Assembly (NCBI GenBank): GCA_002323245.1
Contig: DCPU01000014.1
Location: forward strand, 121,822 to 185,821
Reading direction: 5' to 3'
Length of the DNA stretch: 64,000 nucleotides
Source: Mariprofundus sp. UBA1536
GTDB lineage: Bacteria > Pseudomonadota > Zetaproteobacteria > Mariprofundales > Mariprofundaceae
Below are positions 52,752 through 61,740 of the stretch, piece by piece. The position numbers and the translations under genes were made by a program. Below the pieces are notes generated by a model. The model did not search any database. It was not told the origin of the DNA and saw only the letters and a program-made list of their open reading frames with translations. Numbering within the stretch: position 1 is the stretch's first letter; each line of letters opens with the position of its first letter.

Positions 52752-53396
52752 TTATCCTTTTAGCGCCGATAACAAAGAGGCATAAACCTCATCCAATCCT
52801 GCTTCAGCATTTATTTTACAAAACGCTTCATCGTTACCATAAAAATCTAGCAACGGTGCAGTTTGTTCAGCATAAACTTCAAGTCGTTGTGATATCACTT
52901 CTTCAGTGTCGTCAGCCCGTTGATATAACGTGCCGGTGCATTTATCACAAACGCCCTCAATTTTGGGTGGCGAATAATGCCGATGAAATCCAAAACCGCA
53001 AGCCTTACATGTAAGGCGTCCTGCTAAGCGCTCTAAAAGAGCCTCTTTGGACGCATCCATGAACACCACGTGTTCAATATGTAAGCCGTGTTTATCCAAC
53101 ATAGCAGCCAAAGCAGTTGCTTGCGCTACATTGCGAGGGAAGCCATCGAGCAAGAAACCATTGCTTGCATCATCTTCGCAAATACGTGCCTCAATCAGGC
53201 CAATGACAAGCTCATCAGTCACCAATTTGCCAGCATCCATAAATGCCTTAGCCTTAATACCCAGTGGCGTCTCAGCCGCCACAGCTGCGCGCAACAGGTC
53301 ACCCATTGCCAAATGCACAATACCAAATTCTTGAGCGAGCTTTACACCTTGTGTGCCTTTGCCCACACCTGGCGGGCCAAACAAAACAATGTTCAT
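52752..53396 (-). CDS. adk: Adenylate kinase (zinc LID type)
   Basis: Interconverts AMP + ATP and 2 ADP. 214 residues with P-loop LFGPPGVGKGTQ, NMP-binding region, DGFPRNVAQA, and a LID carrying four Cys (C130, C133, C150, C153), the structural zinc form usual in Gram-positives and some proteobacteria but absent from E. coli. The start overlaps the secY stop by 1 base; secY-adk-infA order is typical. Confidence 0.97.
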   Translation of the reverse strand: MNIVLFGPPGVGKGTQGVKLAQEFGIVHLAMGDLLRAAVAAETPLGIKAKAFMDAGKLVTDELVIGLIEARICEDDASNGFLLDGFPRNVAQATALAAMLDKHGLHIEHVVFMDASKEALLERLAGRLTCKACGFGFHRHYSPPKIEGVCDKCTGTLYQRADDTEEVISQRLEVYAEQTAPLLDFYGNDEAFCKINAEAGLDEVYASLLSALKG

Positions 53397-54721
53397 TATC
53401 TACGCTTCAATTTGGCTTGCTTCATCAAGCTCTCATATTGATGGCTCATCAAATGAGATTGCACTTGTGCCATGGTATCCATGGTCACAACCACGATAAT
53501 CAGCAAACTTGTACCACCAAAATAAAATGGAACACCAAACTGACTGATCAACCACTCAGGCAACAAACAAACCAACGTTACGTAAATAGCACCAATAACA
53601 GTGATGCGGGTTAAAACAGAATCAATATATTTAGCAGTATTTTGACCTGGACGAATACCAGGAATAAAACCACCAGCTTTTTTCAAGTTTTCAGCTGTGT
53701 CTTTAGGGTTAAAAACAATGGCTGTATAAAAGAAGCAGAAAAATGCAACCAAGCAGCTAAACAATAGCAAGTACAACCATTGACCTGGCGCCATCAAAGC
53801 TGCGATATCGGCAATCCACTCAAATCCCGCCGCATCTTTTGTAAATTGAGCAAACGTAGCAGGCAAAAGAATCAAGCTCGATGCGAAAATTGGAGGAATC
53901 ACGCCAGCAGTATTAATCTTTAAGGGCAGGAATGAAGCCTTGCCACCAAACATTTTATTGCCAACTTGACGTTTAGCATATTGTACTGGAATGCGTCGTT
54001 GAGCACGCTCAAACCAAACCACTGCATAAGTTACAAGCAGACCCATAGTCATCAAGCCCAACACACCAATGGCAGTATACTCGCCAGTACGTGCCAATTC
54101 TAAAGTGCCGCCGATAGCACTTGGAAGACCAGCCACGATACCCGCGAAGATGATAAGTGAGATGCCGTTACCAATACCACGCTCAGTAATTTGCTCACCC
54201 AACCACATTAAGAAGATAGTGCCACTGACCAGGGTAATCACAGTGATTGCTCTAAATTCAAAACCAGCGTCAATGACTACCGGCTGACCGCCTACAGAAA
54301 ACGACTCCAAACCAATTGACATACCAATGGCTTGAAACACTGCTAAAAACACAGTGCCGTAACGGGTGTACTGCGTAATCTTACGACGACCAGACTCACC
54401 CTCTTTTTTCAATTGTTCCAATTTGGGTGATACCACCTGCAACAACTGCATAATAATTGATGCAGAAATGTAAGGCATGATACCAAGTGCAAAAATCGTT
54501 AGGCGTGATAAGGCGCCACCAGAAAACATATCAAACAAACCAAGCAATGAACTTTGTGCTTGGTTAAAGAATTGCGCTAATACATGCGCATCGATACCTG
54601 GAACGGGAATGTGTGCGCCAATGCGGTAAACAACCAACATGGCCAATACAAACAAAATACGATTTTTAAGTTCTGAAACCTTGCCAATATTGGCAAGGCC
54701 ACCCAATTGTGGTTGTTGCAT
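53396..54721 (-). CDS. secY: Preprotein translocase subunit SecY
   Basis: Protein-conducting channel of the inner membrane. 441 residues, ten predicted membrane helices; KNRILFVLAMLVVYRIGAHI at the N-terminus, LWLGEQITERGIGNGISLII-type signature (here IFLMWLGEQITERGIGNGIS), YAKRQVGNKMFGGKASFLPL and NPKDTAENLKKAGGFIPGIR. Follows rplO by one base. Confidence 0.98.
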   Translation of the reverse strand: MQQPQLGGLANIGKVSELKNRILFVLAMLVVYRIGAHIPVPGIDAHVLAQFFNQAQSSLLGLFDMFSGGALSRLTIFALGIMPYISASIIMQLLQVVSPKLEQLKKEGESGRRKITQYTRYGTVFLAVFQAIGMSIGLESFSVGGQPVVIDAGFEFRAITVITLVSGTIFLMWLGEQITERGIGNGISLIIFAGIVAGLPSAIGGTLELARTGEYTAIGVLGLMTMGLLVTYAVVWFERAQRRIPVQYAKRQVGNKMFGGKASFLPLKINTAGVIPPIFASSLILLPATFAQFTKDAAGFEWIADIAALMAPGQWLYLLLFSCLVAFFCFFYTAIVFNPKDTAENLKKAGGFIPGIRPGQNTAKYIDSVLTRITVIGAIYVTLVCLLPEWLISQFGVPFYFGGTSLLIIVVVTMDTMAQVQSHLMSHQYESLMKQAKLKRR

Positions 54722-54722
54722 A

Positions 54723-55166
54723 TTAAGCTGTAGTTGCTACTGAACCACCAGCAGCCTCAATTTTCTTTGCTGCTGCAGGAGAAGCTTTAGCAACAGAAAC
54801 AGAAACTGCCTTGTCGCAATCACCAGTTGCCAATAATTTAATTGGATCAACAGCGTTACGAATCAAACCTTCCGCATACAAGGCAACTGCATCAACGATA
54901 GCACCTGCTTCAAATACATTAAGTTGGCCCACGTTAACCAATTGGTAAGTCGTGCGTGACAATGGGGTAAAACCGCGTTTTGGCAAACGACGAATCAAAG
55001 GCATTTGGCCGCCTTCAAAACCGCGCATCACTTTACCACCAGAACGTGACTTTTGACCTTTGTGGCCACGGCCACCAGTTTTACCTTGGCCAGAACCAAT
55101 GCCGCAACCCAAACGCTTACGTCCGTGACGTGAGCCTTCGCTTGCTTGAATGTTGTTTAATTTCAT
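54723..55166 (-). CDS. rplO: 50S ribosomal protein L15
   Basis: 147 residues (144 in E. coli). The basic glycine-rich N-terminus KRLGCGIGSGQGKTGGRGHK, then GFEGGQMPLIRRLPKRGF, is the L15 signature; the C-terminal domain binds 23S rRNA domain II. Confidence 0.97.
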   Translation of the reverse strand: MKLNNIQASEGSRHGRKRLGCGIGSGQGKTGGRGHKGQKSRSGGKVMRGFEGGQMPLIRRLPKRGFTPLSRTTYQLVNVGQLNVFEAGAIVDAVALYAEGLIRNAVDPIKLLATGDCDKAVSVSVAKASPAAAKKIEAAGGSVATTA

Positions 55167-55192
55167 TTTCGTCTCCGAAGCTTTACTTAAAT

Positions 55193-55381
55193 TTATGCCG
55201 CTTCAACGACAACAACAAGGTGACGAACTTTGTTCACCATGCCGCGTACTGAAGGGGTATCTTCAAGCTCAACAGTTTGGTTCATGCGGCGAAAGCCTAA
55301 ACCACGTAATGTTGCGTTTTGATCTTTAGGGTAACCAATACCGCTTTTGACCTGACGAATTTTAAATGTTTTCTTAGCCAT
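55193..55381 (-). CDS. rpmD: 50S ribosomal protein L30
   Basis: 62 residues. FKIRQVKSGIGYPKDQNATL and GLGFRRMNQTVELEDTPSVR, ending in the MVNKVRHLV strand. Located between rpsE and rplO, as in the standard spc operon. Confidence 0.97.
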   Translation of the reverse strand: MAKKTFKIRQVKSGIGYPKDQNATLRGLGFRRMNQTVELEDTPSVRGMVNKVRHLVVVVEAA

Positions 55382-55399
55382 TTTTCTTTATCCTCAGAC

Positions 55400-55879
55400 T
55401 TAAGCTGTCTTGCCGCGACGAGAAGCAACTTGAGCAGGGCTTTCTAAGCCTTGCAAGCCATTAACAGTTGCGCGAACAACGTTGATCGGGTTACGTGAAC
55501 CATGAGCTTTAGTCAAAATATCTGTGATGCCAACTGCTTCAATCACTGCACGAACTGCCGCACCAGCAATAACGCCAGTACCTTCAGAAGCAGGTTTCAA
55601 CATCACACGTGATGCATCTTGACGACCTACTGTTTGATAATGAATCGTGCCGTTTTTGCGCGGGATAAAAATCAAAGATTTACGAGCAATCTCATTGGCT
55701 TTACGAATCGCTTCAGGTACTTCTTTAGCTTTAGCATAACCAAAACCAACGTGACCATTGCCATCACCAACTACCATCAAAGCAGCGAAACCGAATCTAC
55801 GGCCACCAGCCACAACTTTTGCTACGCGATTAATGTGAACAAGCTTTTCAGTCAGCTCAAGTTCTTCTGGATTAATCAT
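55400..55879 (-). CDS. rpsE: 30S ribosomal protein S5
   Basis: 159 residues. LTEKLVHINRVAKVVAGGRR, FGFAALMVVGDGNGHVGFGY and GTGVIAGAAVRAVIEAVGIT are the conserved double-stranded-RNA-binding and C-terminal motifs. Involved in decoding fidelity. Confidence 0.98.
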   Translation of the reverse strand: MINPEELELTEKLVHINRVAKVVAGGRRFGFAALMVVGDGNGHVGFGYAKAKEVPEAIRKANEIARKSLIFIPRKNGTIHYQTVGRQDASRVMLKPASEGTGVIAGAAVRAVIEAVGITDILTKAHGSRNPINVVRATVNGLQGLESPAQVASRRGKTA

Positions 55880-55888
55880 TCAAAACTC

Positions 55889-56242
55889 CTAAAACTTCAA
55901 GCCAGCAGCGCGTGCTGCTTCAGCTAGTGCTTGCACGCGGCCATGATACGGGTATGAACCACGATCAAATGCCAATGCAGTTAATTTTTTGTCCGCTGCG
56001 CGTTCTGCTAGTAGTTTACCCACTGCTTCAGCACCTTCACGGTTGTTACCATTTTTGATACCAGCATCCAAGCTTGAAGCTGCAACCAGGGTTTTGCCCG
56101 CTGCATCATCAATAATTTGTGCGTAGATGTGACGTGATGAACGGAACACACTGATACGCAAACGGCCTGAAGATTTTACTTTCGCACGTACGCGTCGCTC
56201 ACGACGGACGGCTGCATTGTTTTCATAACGTTTTACTGCCAC
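55889..56242 (-). CDS. rplR: 50S ribosomal protein L18
   Basis: 117 residues, 5S rRNA binder. RVRAKVKSSGRLRISVFRSS, RHIYAQIIDDAAGKTLVAAS and the ending ALAFDRGSYPYHGRVQALAE then AARAAGLKF. Confidence 0.97.
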   Translation of the reverse strand: MAVKRYENNAAVRRERRVRAKVKSSGRLRISVFRSSRHIYAQIIDDAAGKTLVAASSLDAGIKNGNNREGAEAVGKLLAERAADKKLTALAFDRGSYPYHGRVQALAEAARAAGLKF

Positions 56243-56271
56243 TTTGAAACGTCTCCTATCCTACAAGCTTA

Positions 56272-56805
56272 TTAAGCCCGTTTACCTTCTTTCATTGCAA
56301 CATGCTCACCAACATAACGAACGCCTTTGCCTTTATAAGGCTCTGGTGGACGGTACGCACGAATCTCTGCTGCAACCTGGCCAACTTGCTGCTTGTCGAT
56401 ACCAGAAATAATAATGTTTGATTTATCTACGCTTGCTTCAACACCAGCTGGCAACTCATAGTTAACAGGGTGAGAAAAGCCCAAAGACAAGTTCAAAACG
56501 TTACCTTGTGTTTGTGCACGGTAACCAACGCCGCGCAATTCAAGTGTTTTTTGGAAACCAGTGCTTACACCAGTAATCACGTTTGCTGCAAGCGCACGTG
56601 CCAAACCAAAATTGCTCTTCACAACTTTGTTGCCCAAATCTTCACAAACAAATGTCAAAACGTTTTCTTCAACAGAAGCAGTCACACCTTTAAACAATGG
56701 TGTTTCCAACGTTCCTTTAGCTCCCTTGGCTGTGATTACATTTCCTTTTACAGAAACTTCAACACCATCTGGGATTGTAATCGGTTGTTTACCTACACGA
56801 GACAT
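56272..56805 (-). CDS. rplF: 50S ribosomal protein L6
   Basis: 177 residues, same as E. coli. MSRVGKQPITIPDGVEVSVK at the start, FQKTLELRGVGYRAQTQGNV, and the C-terminal PPEPYKGKGVRYVGEHVAMK, near the sarcin-ricin loop. Confidence 0.98.
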   Translation of the reverse strand: MSRVGKQPITIPDGVEVSVKGNVITAKGAKGTLETPLFKGVTASVEENVLTFVCEDLGNKVVKSNFGLARALAANVITGVSTGFQKTLELRGVGYRAQTQGNVLNLSLGFSHPVNYELPAGVEASVDKSNIIISGIDKQQVGQVAAEIRAYRPPEPYKGKGVRYVGEHVAMKEGKRA

Positions 56806-56816
56806 ATTTAATTACC

Positions 56817-57212
56817 TCAGAATACTGTACAAAGAACTTCGCCACCGATGTTCTTGGCGCGAGCGTCTTTGTCTGTCATTAAGCCGTGTGAAGTACTAAT
56901 CACTGCAATGCCGTATCCATTACGAACGCGTGGCAAATCAGCAGCCGACGAATAAACGCGACGACCTGATTTAGAAATACGTGTAATTTCACGAATCACG
57001 GGTTGACCTTCATCATCATAACGAAGCGTCAAACGCAAATAACGGTGACCCTTAAAGTTATAAGGCTTACCACTGTGAATATATCCTTCATCTTTCAAAA
57101 TTTGAGCGATTGCCACCAAAGTATTACTTCCTGGCATCTCAACTTTTTCAAGACCTGCTCTTTGAGCATTTCGAATGCGGGTTAACATGTCCGCAATATG
57201 ATCCATCATCAT
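56817..57212 (-). CDS. rpsH: 30S ribosomal protein S8
   Basis: 131 residues. DHIADMLTRIRNAQRAGLEK, LRYDDEGQPVIREITRISKS and VRNGYGIAVISTSHGLMTDK. Binds the central domain of 16S rRNA and in E. coli represses the spc operon mRNA. Three consecutive ATGs make the exact start ambiguous by 1-2 codons. Confidence 0.97.
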   Translation of the reverse strand: MMMDHIADMLTRIRNAQRAGLEKVEMPGSNTLVAIAQILKDEGYIHSGKPYNFKGHRYLRLTLRYDDEGQPVIREITRISKSGRRVYSSAADLPRVRNGYGIAVISTSHGLMTDKDARAKNIGGEVLCTVF

Positions 57213-57232
57213 ACAACTATTCTCCTAGCCAA

Positions 57233-57421
57233 TTACCAGCTTGATTTTACCATGCCTGGAATCTCTCCAGCCAAGGCATGTTTTCTCAAGCAGATACGAC
57301 AAATACCAAGCTTGCGGTAAACTGAATGTGGACGACCACAAAGTTGGCAGCGCGTGTAAGCGCGAACCTTAAACTTGGGTGTGCGACCATTTTTTACTAT
57401 CAATGCTTTCGTTGCCATCAA
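57233..57421 (-). CDS. rpsN: 30S ribosomal protein S14, type Z (zinc-binding)
   Basis: 62 residues instead of the 101 of E. coli. Two CxxC pairs, C25/C28 (TRCQLCGRPHSVYRKLG) and C41/C44 (ICRICLRKHAL), mark the short zinc form. The end GEIPGMVKSSW is conserved. It keeps its spc-operon position between rplE and rpsH. Confidence 0.97.
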   Translation of the reverse strand: MMATKALIVKNGRTPKFKVRAYTRCQLCGRPHSVYRKLGICRICLRKHALAGEIPGMVKSSW

Positions 57422-57430
57422 AAGCTCCTA

Positions 57431-57970
57431 TTACTTACGGAAAGGCATGCTGAATTGTGTTAACAGAGCGCGCCCTTCATCGTTTGTTTTTGCAGTAGTA
57501 ACAATGGTGATGTCCATACCACGAATTTTGTCAATTTTATCATATTCGATTTCTGGGAAGATGATTTGTTCTTTAAGACCCAAAGTGTAGTTACCACGGC
57601 CATCGAATGCTTTTGGACTAACGCCGCGGAAGTCACGAATACGTGGCAATGCAACATTGATCAAACGGTCAAGAAATTCCCACATGCGCTCACCACGAAG
57701 GGTTACACGACAACCTACAGGCATATCATCACGCAATTTGAAGTTAGCAATCGATTTGCGAGCTTTCGTCACAACAGCTTTTTGACCAGAAATTGCTTCC
57801 ATGTCAGTGATTGCGCCATCCAACAATTTACGGTTTTGTGACGCTTCGCCACAACCCATGTTGATAATGATTTTAGTAATTGAAGGGATTTCCATCACAT
57901 TCTTGTAACCCAACTCTTTTCCAAGCGCAGGTTTTACACGATCATGATAATCAGCTTTTAAGCGTGCCAT
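57431..57970 (-). CDS. rplE: 50S ribosomal protein L5
   Basis: 179 residues from the ATG at 57970, same as E. coli; the open frame above it overlaps rplX. ARLKADYHDRVKPALGKELG, GQKAVVTKARKSIANFKLRD, GCRVTLRGERMWEFLDRLIN and GLKEQIIFPEIEYDKIDKIR. Binds 5S rRNA. Confidence 0.97.
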   Translation of the reverse strand: MARLKADYHDRVKPALGKELGYKNVMEIPSITKIIINMGCGEASQNRKLLDGAITDMEAISGQKAVVTKARKSIANFKLRDDMPVGCRVTLRGERMWEFLDRLINVALPRIRDFRGVSPKAFDGRGNYTLGLKEQIIFPEIEYDKIDKIRGMDITIVTTAKTNDEGRALLTQFSMPFRK

Positions 57971-57980
57971 TGCACTACTC

Positions 57981-58310
57981 CTATTGGTCCAGCACTTCGC
58001 CGCATTTGCGACAAGTGCGTACTTTACGACCATCTTCCAATGATTTTACACCCATACGAACACCAGCATCACATTTCGGGCAAACAAACTGAATGTTTGA
58101 GATTGCGAATGGCGCTTCACGTTCAACAATACCACCAGCGCTGTTTTGCGTTGGACGCGTATGGCGTTTGATCATGTTAACTTTTGATACAACAACTTTA
58201 CCTTTTTCAGGCAATACACGTACTACTTTACCACGTGCACCTTTATCGCGGCCAGCGGTGACGATAACTTCATCATCACGACGAATGCGTGTTTTTACGT
58301 TCGTAGACAT
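57981..58310 (-). CDS. rplX: 50S ribosomal protein L24 with C-terminal zinc-ribbon cysteines
   Basis: 109 residues. KOW motif DDEVIVTAGRDKGARGKVVR, NMIKRHTRPTQNSAGGIVER, then a C-terminal CPKC (C77, C80) and CRKCG (C100, C103) that would bind zinc; E. coli L24 lacks these. Initiates 50S assembly. Confidence 0.97.
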   Translation of the reverse strand: MSTNVKTRIRRDDEVIVTAGRDKGARGKVVRVLPEKGKVVVSKVNMIKRHTRPTQNSAGGIVEREAPFAISNIQFVCPKCDAGVRMGVKSLEDGRKVRTCRKCGEVLDQ

Positions 58311-58327
58311 ACTTATACCCTCTTTAA

Positions 58328-58696
58328 TTACAGAACTTCTGGCGCAAGAGAAATAATTTTCATATATCCCTTAGCACGAAGCTCACGAGTTACTGGGCCA
58401 AAAATACGTGTGCCGATTGGCTCGCCTGATTTGTTAAGCAACACCGCAGCGTTCTCATCAAAACGAATAGAACTGCCATCAGGACGACGGAATTCTTTAG
58501 CGACGCGAACAACAACTGCTTTTTGTACTTCGCCTTTTTTCACTTTGCCGCCAGGAATCACTTCCTTAACAGCCACAACAATTACGTCACCAACGCTGGC
58601 GTAACGACGTTTTGAACCGCCCAAAACTTTAATACAAGTAACGCGGCGTGCACCGGAGTTATCTGCAACTTGCAACACTGTTTCTGTCTGAATCAT
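58328..58696 (-). CDS. rplN: 50S ribosomal protein L14
   Basis: 122 residues. MIQTETVLQVADNSGARRVT, KVLGGSKRRYASVGDVIVVA and the end GPVTRELRAKGYMKIISLAP. First gene of the spc block here, after rpsQ. Confidence 0.98.
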   Translation of the reverse strand: MIQTETVLQVADNSGARRVTCIKVLGGSKRRYASVGDVIVVAVKEVIPGGKVKKGEVQKAVVVRVAKEFRRPDGSSIRFDENAAVLLNKSGEPIGTRIFGPVTRELRAKGYMKIISLAPEVL

Positions 58697-58708
58697 TTTC
58701 GTGAACCT

Positions 58709-58975
58709 CTACAGTTGCTCAGCGCGTGTGATGATAGCATCCATCATCCAAGTCTTACGACGAGACAACGGACGACATTCAGAAATACGCACTGTGTCAC
58801 CAATATTACATGTATTCTCTTCATCGTGAGCCATGTATTTTTTATGCGAGCTTACAGTCTTGCGATAGCGCTCATGCATAAAACGACTAACCACTTCTAC
58901 AACGATAGTTTTGTCGCCTTTATTACTTACAACCACACCTTCAAGGGTGCGCTTATTGCTTGTTACTTCAGTCAT
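58709..58975 (-). CDS. rpsQ: 30S ribosomal protein S17
   Basis: 88 residues. RTLEGVVVSNKGDKTIVVEV (OB fold), ERYRKTVSSHKKYMAHDEEN, GDTVRISECRPLSRRKTWM. Last gene of the S10 block. Confidence 0.97.
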   Translation of the reverse strand: MTEVTSNKRTLEGVVVSNKGDKTIVVEVVSRFMHERYRKTVSSHKKYMAHDEENTCNIGDTVRISECRPLSRRKTWMMDAIITRAEQL

Positions 58976-58988
58976 TCTTTAATACCTC

Positions 58989-59174
58989 TTAGCGACGTTC
59001 AGACAAGATTGTCTGAATACGAGCGATATCACGACGATTTGAAGTAATACGGCTAGTAGCGTTCAACTGCATAGTCGCTTTTTGGAAACGAAGCTTCATG
59101 CCTTCAGCAGCAAGTTCGTCCATTTTCTCTTTCAAATCTGCGTCGGAAAGATCACGCAATTCTTTAATTTTCAT
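58989..59174 (-). CDS. rpmC: 50S ribosomal protein L29
   Basis: 61 residues, two helices: MKIKELRDLSDADLKEKMDE and LNATSRITSNRRDIARIQTI. Overlaps rplP by 4 bases; lies near the polypeptide exit. Confidence 0.96.
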   Translation of the reverse strand: MKIKELRDLSDADLKEKMDELAAEGMKLRFQKATMQLNATSRITSNRRDIARIQTILSERR

Positions 59175-59593
59175 CGTCCTACTCCACGCACAACAACTTT
59201 AGTGCGGATTGGCAATTTAGCCGCACCGCGCTCAAGCGCTTCGCGTGCCAAGGTTTCATCAACGCCATCCATTTCAAACAAAACACGGCCTGCACGCACT
59301 GCTGCAACCCAATATTCTGGAGAACCTTTACCTTTACCCATCCGAACTTCGGCAGGCTTTTTAGATACTGGCAAATCAGGAAACATGCGAATCCACACGC
59401 GACCTTGACGTTTAATATGACGCGTCATTGTAATACGCGCCGCTTCAATTTGACGAGCTGTGATACGGCCTGGCTCTGCAGCCTTGATACCGAAATCACC
59501 GAAGTTCAAGCTTGCGCCACGTGTTGCCACGCCGCGAATGCGTTGAAGTTCTTTATGATGCTTGCGCCAACGAATCTTTTTTGGTTGTAACAT
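59171..59593 (-). CDS. rplP: 50S ribosomal protein L16
   Basis: 140 residues. MLQPKKIRWRKHHKELQRIR, GRITARQIEAARITMTRHIK, RMGKGKGSPEYWVAAVRAGR. The Arg hydroxylated by YcfD in E. coli lies in the GKGKGSPEY region context. Confidence 0.97.
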   Translation of the reverse strand: MLQPKKIRWRKHHKELQRIRGVATRGASLNFGDFGIKAAEPGRITARQIEAARITMTRHIKRQGRVWIRMFPDLPVSKKPAEVRMGKGKGSPEYWVAAVRAGRVLFEMDGVDETLAREALERGAAKLPIRTKVVVRGVGR

Positions 59594-59608
59594 AACTCAT
59601 AGTCTCCG

Positions 59609-60259
59609 TTATGCGTTCGCAGCTTCGCTTACGCCAAGCTTCTCACCGTTAAATACCCAAACCTTCACGCCAATAATGCCGTAAGTGGTTTTAGCTTCTG
59701 CAACACCGTAATCGATGTCTGCACGTAGTGTATGCAAAGGCACACGACCTTCACGGTACCATTCCATACGAGCGATATCAGCGCCGCCTAAACGACCAGA
59801 ACAGTTGATACGAACACCTTTAGCGCCCATGCGCATTGCGCCTTGTACCGCACGCTTCATTGCACGACGGAAAGCAACACGACGCTCAAGTTGGAATGCG
59901 ATGTTTTCAGCAACCAATTGAGCTTCAGCTTCAGGGCGTTTAATTTCAACAATAAACACTTGTACTTCTTGATTAAACTGACGCATAAGATCTGTACGGA
60001 GGGTTTCAATTTCTGAACCTTTTCTACCGATAATCACGCCGGGGCGCGCAGTATGCACAGTTACTTTTACTTTACCAGCAGGACGTTCAATGATGATACG
60101 TGATACGCCAGCATGTTTAATTTTTTCTTTGATAAAACGGCGCATTTTAATGTCTTCGCGAAGCATTGTTCCGAAGTCTTTATCTGCCGCATACCATACT
60201 GATTCCCAACCGCGGGTAATCCCAACACGGAATCCAATTGGATTGACCTTTTGTCCCAT
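59609..60259 (-). CDS. rpsC: 30S ribosomal protein S3
   Basis: 216 residues. MGQKVNPIGFRVGITRGWES, KH domain with VHTARPGVIIGRKGSEIETL, and GVRINCSGRLGGADIARMEW then REGRVPLHTLRADIDYG. mRNA entry-channel protein; C-terminal tail shorter than E. coli (233). Confidence 0.98.
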   Translation of the reverse strand: MGQKVNPIGFRVGITRGWESVWYAADKDFGTMLREDIKMRRFIKEKIKHAGVSRIIIERPAGKVKVTVHTARPGVIIGRKGSEIETLRTDLMRQFNQEVQVFIVEIKRPEAEAQLVAENIAFQLERRVAFRRAMKRAVQGAMRMGAKGVRINCSGRLGGADIARMEWYREGRVPLHTLRADIDYGVAEAKTTYGIIGVKVWVFNGEKLGVSEAANA

Positions 60260-60272
60260 ACCAGTACTCCCC

Positions 60273-60614
60273 TTATCCGCGTTCGCTCACAGCAACAGTT
60301 ACGTGGCTATGACGATGAAAACGTTGACGCATGCGACCCATGCCTTTTGGACGGTAGCGTTTCAACACTTCGCCTTGATCAACTGCGATAGTTGATACAC
60401 GAAGGTTATCTACGTCCAAACCATTGTTTTGCTCTGCGTTAGCAACAGCAGATTTCAAAACTTTTTCGATTACACGTGCAGCTTTCTTTGGCGACAAAGA
60501 CAAGGCAGCTAGCGCACGATCAACAGGCAAGCCACGTACAGCATTAGCTACTGTACGAACCTTTTGCGCACTGATGTGTGCATTTTTTTGAAAAGCACGA
60601 ACTTCAACAGACAT
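60273..60614 (-). CDS. rplV: 50S ribosomal protein L22
   Basis: 113 residues. KVRTVANAVRGLPVDRALAA, LSPKKAARVIEKVLKSAVAN and the exit-tunnel hairpin RYRPKGMGRMRQRFHRHSHV, where macrolide-resistance changes occur in other species. Confidence 0.97.
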   Translation of the reverse strand: MSVEVRAFQKNAHISAQKVRTVANAVRGLPVDRALAALSLSPKKAARVIEKVLKSAVANAEQNNGLDVDNLRVSTIAVDQGEVLKRYRPKGMGRMRQRFHRHSHVTVAVSERG

Positions 60615-60619
60615 TCTAT

Positions 60620-60898
60620 TTACCTCTTCCGTGCTTTCTTGTCAGCGCCGTGACCATAGTAAGTACGCGTTGGAGCGAATTCGCCCAATTTGTGACCCAC
60701 CATGTTCTCAGATACAAACACAGGAATAAATTTGTTTCCGTTGTGAACAGCAAAGTTCAAACCTACGAAATCAGGAGAAATCGTAGAGCGACGTGACCAG
60801 GTTTTGATCACACCTTTTTTGCCATTTTCAACAGCTACTAAAACTTTTTTGACAAGGCTCTCTTCAATGAAGGGTCCTTTGCTTAATGAGCGCGCCAT
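60620..60898 (-). CDS. rpsS: 30S ribosomal protein S19
   Basis: 92 residues, same as E. coli. MARSLSKGPFIEESLVKKVL, IKTWSRRSTISPDFVGLNFA, MVGHKLGEFAPTRTYYGHGA. Forms the head with S13. Confidence 0.98.
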   Translation of the reverse strand: MARSLSKGPFIEESLVKKVLVAVENGKKGVIKTWSRRSTISPDFVGLNFAVHNGNKFIPVFVSENMVGHKLGEFAPTRTYYGHGADKKARKR

Positions 60899-60906
60899 CA
60901 GCTACC

Positions 60907-61737
60907 TCACTTCTGGTTACGACGACGAACGATATCACGATTCGAAGTCTTATTCTTTTTACGAGTCTTACGACCCTTCGTCGGAACACCCCAAGGTGTA
61001 ACAGGGTGACGACCACCCGATGTACGTCCTTCACCGCCACCATGTGGATGGTCAACAGGATTCATAGCCACACCACGTGTTTGTGGGCGAATGCCCAACC
61101 AGCGTGAACGACCAGCTTTACCGACTTTTTGGTTAGAGTGATCTGCATTGCCAATCGCACCGATACTTGCCATGCAGTTCAAATCAAACTTACGGAACTC
61201 ACCCGATGGTAATTTCAGAATGGCCTTGCCACCTTCTTTACCCATAAGCTGAACGCTTGCGCCAGCAGTACGTGCCATTTGGCCGCCTTTGCTAGGCTTC
61301 ATTTCAACATTATGAAGCATTGTACCTACGCGAATCTTACCCAATGGTAGCGCATTACCTGGACGCATTTCTGCATCTGGACCTGAAACTACGATATCGC
61401 CAGCACGAAGACCTTGAGGAGCTAAGATATAACGCTTGTCGCCATTCACAAAAACAACGAGTGCAATGTGAGCAGTACGATTTGGGTCATATTCAAGGCG
61501 CGCAATCTTACCTTCGATTCCGTGATTGTCACGCTTAAAATCTACCATGCGATACAAACGCTTGTGTCCGCCACCACGATGACGAGAAGTAATACGGCCA
61601 TTGTTGTTACGGCCACCAGATTTCGTTAAACCTTCAGTCAAACGAGCTTCTGGTGCACCAGAATACAATTCAGGGTTGGTGATCGCTACACGACCACGAA
61701 CACCATTGGTCATTGGTTTCCAAACTTTAATTGCCAT
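60907..61737 (-). CDS. rplB: 50S ribosomal protein L2
   Basis: 276 residues. RNNNGRITSRHRGGGHKRLY, RVGTMLHNVEMKPSKGGQMA, GIRPQTRGVAMNPVDHPHGG (conserved peptidyl-transferase-proximal His), and the basic tail RKTRKKNKTSNRDIVRRR. Confidence 0.98.
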   Translation of the reverse strand: MAIKVWKPMTNGVRGRVAITNPELYSGAPEARLTEGLTKSGGRNNNGRITSRHRGGGHKRLYRMVDFKRDNHGIEGKIARLEYDPNRTAHIALVVFVNGDKRYILAPQGLRAGDIVVSGPDAEMRPGNALPLGKIRVGTMLHNVEMKPSKGGQMARTAGASVQLMGKEGGKAILKLPSGEFRKFDLNCMASIGAIGNADHSNQKVGKAGRSRWLGIRPQTRGVAMNPVDHPHGGGEGRTSGGRHPVTPWGVPTKGRKTRKKNKTSNRDIVRRRNQK

Positions 61738-61740
61738 GTC

